This document shows positions 1 through 7,719 of a stretch of DNA of 23,252 bases, piece by piece (positions within the stretch are counted from its first letter, which is position 1; each line of letters starts with the position of its first letter). The notes below the pieces were generated by a model. The model had not been told where the DNA came from, made no database searches, and saw nothing but the letters and a program-made list of their open reading frames with translations. The stretch comes from Phytomonas francai (taxonomy: Eukaryota; Euglenozoa; Kinetoplastea; Trypanosomatida; Trypanosomatidae): contig MJCC01000029.1 in NCBI GenBank assembly GCA_001766655.1, positions 37,317-60,568 on the forward strand. The letters are read 5' to 3'. A program made the position numbers and the translations under genes.

Positions 1-25
1 CCCCCTCTTTTTTTTTCTTCTTTTC
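1..25 (+). promoter_or_regulatory. Polypyrimidine tract before PPEF start
   Basis: An unbroken C/T tract ends three bases before the PPEF ATG. In kinetoplastids such a tract normally directs trans-splicing to the next AG downstream. Here no AG lies between the tract and the ATG; the first is at 37-38, inside codon 4. The tract may therefore sit in the 5' UTR with the true acceptor outside the window, or it may feed an alternative acceptor that removes the first ATG. Confidence 0.5.
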
Positions 26-27
26 GG

Positions 28-2844
28 ATGGGCTGTAGCTCGTCGAAGCGCGCGGATGAGTCCCGGAGGGACGGCGATGGCTCCGCGGGCGTCAGGCGGG
101 CGAAGGAGGATCCGCCGGCCGGGGCGGAGGGCGACCTCGCCGGCATGCGCTGGGGCTCGCAGCAGGCGAACGACGACCGCCGGCGCCTCCCGAGCTGCCA
201 CTTTTGCCGCCAGCAGATCCTTGACAAGGACTACAACGCGCACACGGTGATGTGCGATGAGCGCGAGGTCACCTGCTGGAACTCGTGGTGCCAGAAGATC
301 GTCAAGCAGCGCGACCTCACCAAGCACCTCGAGGAGTGCGGGCGGCGGCAGAAGGCGATCTGCCCGAAGTGCGGCCTCGAGGTCCTCGTGACGGAGATGC
401 AGAATCACCGGGACGGGTGCAACCCCAAGCCCTGCCCGACTTGTGGGGAGGTGTGCATTATACGCATCCACAAGTGGTGCCCGAAGATTTATATAGATAA
501 CCTGGAGCTGAAGAGCGGCCCCTTTGCGACGCAGGCAATGCTCGAGAAGTACTGCGCAGGGAAGAGGGGGAATACCGATCTGGAGCGGCAGGAGTTCAAC
601 ATCGTGCGCATCCAGCTTCTTTGGCGCTGGATCAAGTGCAAGTACACCATTGAGGAGATAATCTTTAGGTGCGTCTACAAGGAGATGGACTTCAAAAAAG
701 AGGGCTTCGCCATCTTCAAGGCCCACGACAAGGTAAACGACTCTCACGTGCTCGCCCCGCGGCGGTCGCGCTCAGTCATCCAGGCCCCTGTCGTCGCCCC
801 CGCGAGCTTTTCGCACTACTTCCCTGTGAACTCCAATACCCCGATCACTCTGGACCACGTCCGGCGTATGATGCAGGAAATGCAGCGTCATATCCTCCTG
901 CCCTACCCTGCAGCCTGGAGGATCTTCACAAATGCGATGAACCACCTCAACACGCTGCCGAATGTTGTGCGGATGTCGCTTTCGGTCGGCGCGCGCGATG
1001 TGAACGGGCGCTTTAGCCAGGGCTGCAAGGTCGTCATTGTCGGGGACATCCACGGACAGCTCACCGACCTCCTGCACATCCTCCAGGAGAGCGGGATGCC
1101 TGGGGAGAACAATTACTACGTCTTCAACGGCGATTTCGTCGACCGCGGGGCGTACGGCGTGGAGGTGCTGATCATTCTCTTCTCGCTGATGCTGGCGTGC
1201 CCAAAGTACGTCACTCTTAACCGCGGCAACCACGAGTGCGATTATATGAATGACGAATACGGCTTCGATGTTGAGGTGAGCACGAAGTATGATCGCAATA
1301 TCTTCCGCCTGATTCAGCGCTGCTTCTGCGCGCTGCCGCTTGCGACGATCATTGGGAATAAAATTTTCGTTGTCCACGGCGGGCTTCCGCGGCGGAAGGG
1401 GGTCACGATCGACGACATTTCCCGCATCCAGCGCTTCCGCCAGGTGCCGATGCCGAACCATTCGCAACCGGAGGAGGATGAAATCTTCCAGGACCTCCTC
1501 TGGTCAGACCCTGTAGAGAACATTGAAGGCTGGCGAGAGAGCCAACGCGGCGCGGGTGTCGAGTTTGGCGAGAAGGTCACGAAAAGTTTCCTGGAGACGA
1601 ACCACCTCGAGCTGGTGGTACGATCCCACGAGGAGTGCGTGAGCGGGTACCAGGAACTCCACGACAGGAAGCTGCTCACCGTCTTTTCCGCGAGCAACTA
1701 CGACGGGCCGGATACCAACTACGGCGCCATCTGCAGCTTCATCGGGGACTCCATTGATCCTAGTTTCCAGACCTACCAGGTCTTCGAGGAGGATCTAGAG
1801 GCGCAGGCATTGAATATTACAGATAGCTTTGCCATTAACACTCCGCTCGCCGCGCGGTTGGTCTCTTTCACCGCGCATAATCTCGGTTCCTTCCGCCAGA
1901 TCTTTCGCCGGGGGACAAAGTACGACATCCTTCGAGAGCTGCGTGAGCGCATTTATCAGCGGCGCCATCGCCTTATGGCGTACTTCTCGAAGCTTGACCG
2001 AACCAACAAAGGCTCTCTGTGGATTATTGAATGGGTGGAGACGATGCGGAATGTGCTGAACCTGGATCTGCCGTGGTACTTCCTGCGCGGGTACCTGGTG
2101 AGCATCGACAAAGACGCCCGCGTGCGGTATTCGCCCTTCCTGAAGAACTTCCGCAATATTCTGCAGTTTCTGTGGGTGAACAGCTGGGCGCAGGCGATGT
2201 GCGTGCAGCTCCAGCAGCAGCAGCGCAGCAACCACCGCAGCCGCCTCGTCGCGATCGCCTTTAACAAGGACGTGGTGACCTATAACGAGTACTGCTCCGT
2301 CCTCCGCGCGATCGACTACACGATCAGCGAGTGCCAGCTCTTCCAGCTCTTCCAGTTCTTCGACACGGAGGGCGCGGGGCACCTCTGCGGGCCGGCCTTC
2401 CTGAAGCAGATGCAGCTCATCGCGAACTGCAGGCCGGACCCACTCCGCTGGGACGCCGACGCGATGGAGCAGCTGCAGAACACCGTGATCCAGGGGCGGA
2501 ATCAGCTCGCCTCGCTCTTCAAGGTCACCTCGTGGGATCGCGGGCTGAGCAAGGAGAGGCTAATGGAGGGGCTGGCGCAGCTCGGGCGCGGCATGCGAAA
2601 GCAGCTCACGCACCCCCAGAAGGAGGCCATCTACGACTTTATGCGGAATCTCGTGCCGGAGAATGAGGAGGTTACCTTTAGTGCGTTTCTCATCATCATG
2701 TGTGTGTTTGATATCGTTTTGCCGTCTTCCTTGAACGCTAATCAAAACATCCCGACTATGGAGGTCTTGCAATCCCTCTTTTCACATGAGAACGTCTACA
2801 CCTCGCCGTACTCGATGAGCCCTAAGGGATGGAAACATTTATGA
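28..2844 (+). CDS. PPEF: PPEF-type Ser/Thr protein phosphatase, dual-acylated, with TRAF-like zinc fingers
   Basis: This is a 938-residue metallophosphatase of the PPP family, which removes phosphate from Ser/Thr. The N-terminus MGCSSSK fits N-myristoylation of Gly2 plus palmitoylation of Cys3, as known for kinetoplastid PPEFs of the endomembrane system. Residues about 57-143 hold paired Cys/His clusters of TRAF-like zinc-finger type. An IQ-like calmodulin-binding motif begins at I195-Q196. All PPP catalytic motifs are present: GDIHG (339-343), GDFVDRG (368-374), GNHE (400-403), HGG (450-452), RSH (532-534) and SASNYDG (554-560). The C-terminal third has EF-hand-like repeats whose loops are degenerate: D657-E668 lacks acidic residues at loop positions 3 and 5, and D779-A790 lacks the final Glu. 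Calcium control through these EF-hands is therefore doubtful. ATG28 is chosen because it creates the acylation motif. It is the only gene here that ends in TGA. Confidence 0.95.
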   Translation: MGCSSSKRADESRRDGDGSAGVRRAKEDPPAGAEGDLAGMRWGSQQANDDRRRLPSCHFCRQQILDKDYNAHTVMCDEREVTCWNSWCQKIVKQRDLTKHLEECGRRQKAICPKCGLEVLVTEMQNHRDGCNPKPCPTCGEVCIIRIHKWCPKIYIDNLELKSGPFATQAMLEKYCAGKRGNTDLERQEFNIVRIQLLWRWIKCKYTIEEIIFRCVYKEMDFKKEGFAIFKAHDKVNDSHVLAPRRSRSVIQAPVVAPASFSHYFPVNSNTPITLDHVRRMMQEMQRHILLPYPAAWRIFTNAMNHLNTLPNVVRMSLSVGARDVNGRFSQGCKVVIVGDIHGQLTDLLHILQESGMPGENNYYVFNGDFVDRGAYGVEVLIILFSLMLACPKYVTLNRGNHECDYMNDEYGFDVEVSTKYDRNIFRLIQRCFCALPLATIIGNKIFVVHGGLPRRKGVTIDDISRIQRFRQVPMPNHSQPEEDEIFQDLLWSDPVENIEGWRESQRGAGVEFGEKVTKSFLETNHLELVVRSHEECVSGYQELHDRKLLTVFSASNYDGPDTNYGAICSFIGDSIDPSFQTYQVFEEDLEAQALNITDSFAINTPLAARLVSFTAHNLGSFRQIFRRGTKYDILRELRERIYQRRHRLMAYFSKLDRTNKGSLWIIEWVETMRNVLNLDLPWYFLRGYLVSIDKDARVRYSPFLKNFRNILQFLWVNSWAQAMCVQLQQQQRSNHRSRLVAIAFNKDVVTYNEYCSVLRAIDYTISECQLFQLFQFFDTEGAGHLCGPAFLKQMQLIANCRPDPLRWDADAMEQLQNTVIQGRNQLASLFKVTSWDRGLSKERLMEGLAQLGRGMRKQLTHPQKEAIYDFMRNLVPENEEVTFSAFLIIMCVFDIVLPSSLNANQNIPTMEVLQSLFSHENVYTSPYSMSPKGWKHL

Positions 2845-3640
2845 GTGGTGGTTGTGGTGGTAGTAGTGAAGATAATTGAGATTCCTTTCAGAGGGCGAGG
2901 GCGGGGTGATGGAAATGCTTGTCTCTGCGATTTTGGTTCCTTTTTGCCGATTCATTTTTTTCTTTTTAGATTGCCACTATTGCCACCCGTTAGCATTACA
3001 TATCCCCTAGGTGGGTTTCGAGGTCAAACAACGATACGGCGGACACACGTGCACGTATCACGATTAAAACGGTGAGCAAACGAGCGCACAAGGTTGAGTT
3101 GGTGACACAAAACGGAGGAAGGTCAATGATAACCGGAAAAGGAAAGGCACCGAGGCTAAAAATAGAAAAACGTTGTCTTGGTGCAGAAAAGGCATACCCA
3201 AATGAAAATAATGCATGTATATGTGCTTTATTTTATTCAAAATACTAATGCTCTGTATAAAGATTGTGTAAAATATTGTATTGTAGGGATATGAATTTCT
3301 TTAATCGATCCTGTGAACTTTTGATTGGTGTTATTGAGCGAAAAAAGCAACTTTATTCTTTGCACGCCGTTGCATGGGTGTATGCGCTTGCAGAGTCGCT
3401 AGGGAAGGAATTTCTGTTTATCTGTTTGAACGCATCGCTTTAGCCTCTTTGTGATGGGGTGTTACGGAGGCTATTGAAGTGGCGTTGGCAGTTCAGCAGG
3501 ATGATCCTCGCGTTTAGGCTCTGCTTCCAACATCATCAACGATAATGAGAAGGAGGGAAGGTGTTGGTGAAAGGACGAATGTGTATGGAATGTCGGCCCG
3601 CTGCGACTATGATATGCAGATAATGGAAAGCTTATGCAAA

Positions 3641-3680
3641 GATATACATATATATATATCTATATATCCATATATATATC
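3641..3680. repeat. Imperfect TA dinucleotide array
   Basis: Alternating TA with a few C interruptions, within the long spacer. Similar short TA arrays occur at 4224-4239, 6193-6212 and 21379-21400. They are probably polymorphic microsatellites with no evident function. Confidence 0.8.
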
Positions 3681-4791
3681 TGAGGAAAGAAATAAAGTGG
3701 CAGATACAAAGAAACTCAACCTTGACCAACAGAATTAGTTCTACCTTTCAACTTCCTTTTATTTTATTATGTATTTTCCTACGTTACGCTGTGTGGAATT
3801 GAATTATGCGATGCCGATCAGTTGGTTTTACGTGATCTTTAATGAATTCTTATGCAATAGTTGCATTTAAAGGATTTTTTTAAAGTGTCCAGTCCTAAGG
3901 TAATGGATATTTCCTCTTCTAACCACATTTTACCGCATATCAAGATCTTATTCTTTGCTCGTGCGTGCTTGTTTTACTTTTCAAGATTGGGGTTTTAAAG
4001 TATCTCTTTATGTAATAACATAAAGAGCAAAGGAACCCCTCTTTTTTCTCATTTGTGGTGCTGACTGGAGAAAACTTCAGATGATATAGGGTAAATGAAA
4101 ATCGATACAATAGCCATGTACACTGAAGGAGAAAGGAAGAACGTGTAATTGCATACGGGATAGATCTAAAGCGGTACAATAACGAATTACGCACGGGCAT
4201 ACGTAAAATAGGAGGTAAAAAGGTATATATATATATATTAACATTTGCGTTTTTGGATTTTACCTCTAGCCCTCTGAATTTTACGTTTGCGTTTTTATTT
4301 TATTGTACTTTCATTAATCTTTCCTGGAATTCGTGTTACCGGTGTCTTTGTCATGTTTTCATACGTGACATTTTAGAGTTCCAACCCTGTGAACCACTAA
4401 GAAACACTGAAGCCTAGAGTTTCATATGTATACATCTTGCTTTTATTTCTCTATCGGGCTATTAGTACGGTTACATAAGGTACCCAATTCATTGATGCTA
4501 TAGCCATTTGCAATGTGTACTCATTGTGTCAAATTTAAAGGGTTCTTTTTCGCTTTTATAGCTCTAAATGTGTATTGTGTATTAAAGTTAGTATCTTGTC
4601 GCTATCATATCCTACACATACCTTAATTTTATATGGGGTTTCACTAATAGTGTTGTCGCGAACATTCAAGTTTATAGCATTTATTTTTTTCTTACGAAAT
4701 CATCACACCTCGGATTAATTTAAACTGACAACTGCCGGATTGATCAAAGCCACTGCTTCGCTCTTCTCTATTCAATGCAAAAAGACGCATA

Positions 4792-4853
4792 TTTTTTTTT
4801 CCACTTCTTCTCTTCTTTCACTGTGCTGTTGCTGTTGTTAATGGCTTTCTGAG
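4792..4853 (+). promoter_or_regulatory. Candidate trans-splice acceptor for BBS5
   Basis: A T9 run followed by CT-rich sequence (4792-4820) leads to the first AG at 4852-4853, giving a 5' UTR of about 110 bases. A small upstream ORF of 11 codons (ATG at 4875-4877, ending in TAA) would lie in that leader. An AG at 4924-4925 is an alternative acceptor that would remove the upstream ORF. Confidence 0.55.
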
Positions 4854-4964
4854 AATTTAAAGGCTCTTATGGAAGTAGATATATATATTTATATATTTAG
4901 ATAATACATTCATAGCTCATTGCAGGTTTCCGTACCATCACACCGTTCTCTGTTTTGATTCTAC

Positions 4965-6056
4965 ATGCTCAAATTAGCCAAGAAGCTTTGGGGAAATAAT
5001 ACTTCGTACTACACCATAGGAGATTCAGACTGCCACCTCAAAAAGTCCATTTCCTTTTGGAAGGATACCGAAATTCACTTCCACGATTCGCCGCATATAT
5101 TGAATTTATGCAGCGATCATGAGCAGGTGATCCAGACCTTTCACCACGTCGAGGACGCAAAGGGCGGTCGCGGGATCGATGGCGTACTTATCGTAACGAA
5201 TTTTAGGATCCTGTGGGTCTGCAATCAGATCGAGCGCAACCTCAGCATCGGCTTCAATACCATTTTCAACCTGAACCTCAAGGTGACGGAGTCGAAGCTG
5301 CTGAAAGGCCAGACGGAGTCGCTCTGGATCTTCACCCGGTACAACGCCCAGCGGTTCAACTTCATCTTCAACTTCATTTCGGACCCGAAGCACCGCGCGG
5401 GCTCGCCGTTCGAGACCGTGCGCGAGGCCTGGCGCGCGTACGACGGGACGCGGGCCTACCGCGAGCTCCAGCTCCGCGCGGCCCTCGTCGAGGACGGCGA
5501 GCTCGTGCGGCTGCCGCGCGAGTTCATCGTCTCGCGGGTGGCGGGGGTCGCGCACGGGGCGGGGATCGGGGAGCTCTTCACGACGAACCTCCGCGTCGTC
5601 TGGGCGGGCGCGCCGAACGTCTCGATTCCCTACCGCCAGCTCGCCGAGGTGAGCGCGGGGCGGGGGGCGCGGGGGAGGCCGACGCTGCGGCTCCACGCCG
5701 CCGGCGCCGAGGCCTTCGCCTTCGCCGTCGGGACGGCCGCGCGGGCGGTCGAGCTCTACTGCGAGGTGTGCAGCCTCTGGGGGGCGTGGCGCGCGGCCCC
5801 GGTGATGGGGGGGGCCGAGGCCCCGGACCCGCCCCCCGCCGCCGCCGACCCCCCGCCCGCCGAGGCCCCGCGCGAGCGCCCAGACGATGAGAAGCCGACC
5901 GCGACGCCGAACGACGCCTTCTTCGCCTACTTCGCGGACGAAGGCCAGAAGGCCGCGGACCGACAGCCGGTCTTCGACCCGTCCATCGGGTTGGCGGTGG
6001 AGAAGCTGCGTAGGGGGGTTCGGCTTCAAGACCTGTGGGAGGTGACGATTGTGTAG
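4965..6056 (+). CDS. BBS5: BBSome subunit BBS5
   Basis: The 363-residue product resembles animal BBS5 along its whole length. BBS5 is the BBSome subunit with two PH-like domains that bind phosphoinositides, and it helps traffic membrane proteins into and out of the cilium or flagellum. PH-like repeat 1 covers about residues 30-150, with the family signatures VTNFRILW (77-84) and KGQTESLWI (114-122). PH-like repeat 2 covers about 160-275, with TTNLRVVW (206-213) and NVSIPY (218-223). The C-terminal family motif is clear: NDAFFAYFADE (316-326), PVFDPSIGLAVEKL (335-348) and LQDLWEV (354-360). Compared with the animal protein there are about 25 extra N-terminal residues and a Pro/Ala-rich insert near 283-305. 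The first 60 or so codons are AT-rich at third positions, while the rest is strongly GC-rich. The stop is TAG. Confidence 0.97.
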   Translation: MLKLAKKLWGNNTSYYTIGDSDCHLKKSISFWKDTEIHFHDSPHILNLCSDHEQVIQTFHHVEDAKGGRGIDGVLIVTNFRILWVCNQIERNLSIGFNTIFNLNLKVTESKLLKGQTESLWIFTRYNAQRFNFIFNFISDPKHRAGSPFETVREAWRAYDGTRAYRELQLRAALVEDGELVRLPREFIVSRVAGVAHGAGIGELFTTNLRVVWAGAPNVSIPYRQLAEVSAGRGARGRPTLRLHAAGAEAFAFAVGTAARAVELYCEVCSLWGAWRAAPVMGGAEAPDPPPAAADPPPAEAPRERPDDEKPTATPNDAFFAYFADEGQKAADRQPVFDPSIGLAVEKLRRGVRLQDLWEVTIV

Positions 6057-6545
6057 AAAAGGATTCTCGTTCTCTCTCGTTCTTTGGGATACCCTTCATG
6101 GGATTTACCGTGGGGTTGCTGCTGCTATGGTATGTTTATTTATCGTACCGATACATAGCCACAATTCCTTGTGTATGGTTACGGGTTTGCTTGTATATAT
6201 ATATATATATTTGAATTCCCCCCTTTCCCCAAACATACAGTTTCGATGCGAAATATTGCATTTATTCCCCTCTTTTTTTTTATCAGAGAATTCTATATTG
6301 GAATATGGAATACAATCCGTTTTTTTTTTTTTTGGTGTGTGTTTGCGTCTGTATGCGTGTATGAAGCAATTTGCAAGATCGCCGAAAAGCAGGGAGCTGA
6401 CAGGTTACTTTGTCATTAAACTCATTTTTCTATTATCCATTGGATTCTTTTTTTTTTTTTTGCAACTCCTGAATTACAAGATCAATGCCAGGTGCATTAT
6501 CGGCCTTTTTTTCCTAGGATTTAATACGTAAAACGGACGGGAGCC
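6057..6545. other. Intergenic spacer with T-runs and TA repeat
   Basis: AT-rich spacer with a TA array (6193-6212) and several T-runs (about 6268-6280, 6320-6333, 6448-6461). Open frames across it read as Phe-rich low complexity, so I call no gene. Confidence 0.75.
6445..6517 (+). promoter_or_regulatory. Candidate trans-splice acceptors for the small membrane protein gene
   Basis: A pyrimidine tract at 6445-6461 is followed by AG at 6479-6480. A second tract at 6504-6515 is followed directly by AG at 6516-6517, only 29 bases before the ATG. Either would give a short leader. Confidence 0.6.
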
Positions 6546-7025
6546 ATGTACTACTCAAGGTTTCGCAACCATGGCTTTGTTATCGCCTTGGTTGCTGGCA
6601 TCACGTCCGTCGCGTTGTTGTGGCTTGTTCTACGTCGCAGCGGTTTTAACACAACCTACAGCCGCTGCAATTATTTGTTGATGATGGGGGAGTACAAGCA
6701 GCATTTGAGCCCAGGGTCCTTCCCCAGCAATGTGCACTTGCCGCCGCATCTCCGCCTCGATAAGCTATCGTACCTGGATTTGGCCGCGACCGAGCTTGCG
6801 CTGCCGCCGACGATTGACTTCTCGATAACCGAGAAGGATCAGATTAACCGTTTGGAGAATCAGCTGCCATCGCCAGAGCGGAAGGACTTGAAGATTCAAT
6901 TCGGTCCCTTTCGCACGCATACGGTGATCATGACACCGCAGGCCACGGAACGGTACGTGCGACGCCGCATGGGGATCTCACCGCAGGATCAAGCAATAAT
7001 CGAGGAAGAAAAGGTGAATAAATAG
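6546..7025 (+). CDS. Small single-pass membrane protein, function unknown
   Basis: The 159-residue protein has one clear hydrophobic segment at about residues 11-29, flanked by basic residues (R5, R7 before; R30, R31 after). This suits a signal anchor or the inner part of a mitochondrial targeting region. The remaining 125 residues are soluble, mixed-charge and moderately proline-rich, with a basic YVRRR patch near the C-terminus. I recognise no family. Coding status is supported by length, by the good pyrimidine/AG signal just upstream, and by a composition clearly different from the flanking AT-rich spacers. It ends in TAG. Confidence 0.75.
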   Translation: MYYSRFRNHGFVIALVAGITSVALLWLVLRRSGFNTTYSRCNYLLMMGEYKQHLSPGSFPSNVHLPPHLRLDKLSYLDLAATELALPPTIDFSITEKDQINRLENQLPSPERKDLKIQFGPFRTHTVIMTPQATERYVRRRMGISPQDQAIIEEEKVNK

Positions 7026-7719
7026 GTCTCATCTCACACACGCACACACTTAAAAAAGAATGCCACCTCCTGCTTAACCACCAGAAGCACACGAAGGAGG
7101 GGGCTGCCCACAACGCTTCTATTTTCCTATTTCGTTGATTTTTTAAATCCCGGGATCACTCTGTCATTACACACAGAAGGCGATCGGTCGTGGGAAAGGG
7201 GTAGACACCGATGCCCAAATCTCTATATGTTTTGCTATCCTATCTCCCTGTGCACAAAAATTATTATTATGAAGCACACGAAGGTCGAAGTTTTTGAAAA
7301 TTTTGGCTACTCTTGGAAGGAGTATTGTGATTTGCTGCCATAAATTAGACCTTACGGTTTGTCGTAGAAGTATTCCAATATTACGGTGGAGCTATACCTG
7401 ATCCCACTTGCGCGAATATTTATTTACATATTCAGGGTATCCTCTCTTTCTAACAGATTTTTTCTCCGATTCTTCAGAAAATTGTGTTGCCCCATTTTTC
7501 ACTTGCCGTCGTGTTATCTCCACCTTTTTATTGTGGCTGCCTCTTTTCCATGCTGAGAAGGGGACGTCGTTAAAAACAAATACCACCTTTTCATTTTCGT
7601 CTGTTTGAGTGGGGTTTGATAGCAATAGGGTTTACTATAGGAAGATCGTTTTCTCCACACCAAGGGTTTGATACTTTCTCGAAGGAACCGAGGAGGGGGG
7701 TAATAGGGTCGACCAGGCG
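7026..7719. other. Intergenic spacer
   Basis: Holds a short CA-rich stretch (about 7036-7049) and a 14-base direct repeat, gaagcacacgaagg, at 7084-7097 and 7271-7284. CT-rich tracts increase towards the LRR gene. The small ORFs on both strands near 7392-7625 overlap each other and show no family, so no gene is called. Confidence 0.7.
7584..7609 (+). promoter_or_regulatory. Candidate trans-splice acceptor for the LRR gene
   Basis: A pyrimidine-rich tract at 7584-7606 is followed by the first AG at 7608-7609, about 110 bases before the ATG at 7720. A second candidate is the tract at 7539-7549 with AG at 7556-7557. Confidence 0.5.

Larger units (their letters stand above)
2845..4964. other. Long AT-rich intergenic spacer (PPEF 3' UTR to BBS5 5' UTR)
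   Basis: No convincing gene is seen in these 2.1 kb. The spacer begins with a GTG-rich stretch that stays open in the PPEF frame to a TGA at 3073-3075. It contains TA-rich arrays near 3641-3680, 4224-4239 and 4878-4901. Short ORFs at 3545-3802 (+) and 3940-4200 (-) have low-complexity, AT-driven translations and no recognisable family. No tRNA-type internal promoter pair was found by eye. The last 200 bases hold the BBS5 acceptor region. Confidence 0.7.

Noticed and set aside
3545..3802. 85-codon ORF on + strand
   Set aside because: Its translation is dominated by a TA-repeat-derived Ile/Tyr stretch, with AT-rich spacer composition and no family.
4078..4126. C/D snoRNA-like pair (gatgata and ctga) in the long spacer
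   Set aside because: The only flanking stem overlaps the would-be D box, the C box is imperfect, and no C'/D' pair is visible.
3940..4200. 86-codon ORF on - strand
   Set aside because: It opposes the single transcription direction, has spacer composition and no recognisable domain.
6049..6531. 160-codon ORF on + strand after BBS5
   Set aside because: It begins without ATG and runs through TA and T homopolymers, giving Phe/Ile-rich low complexity.
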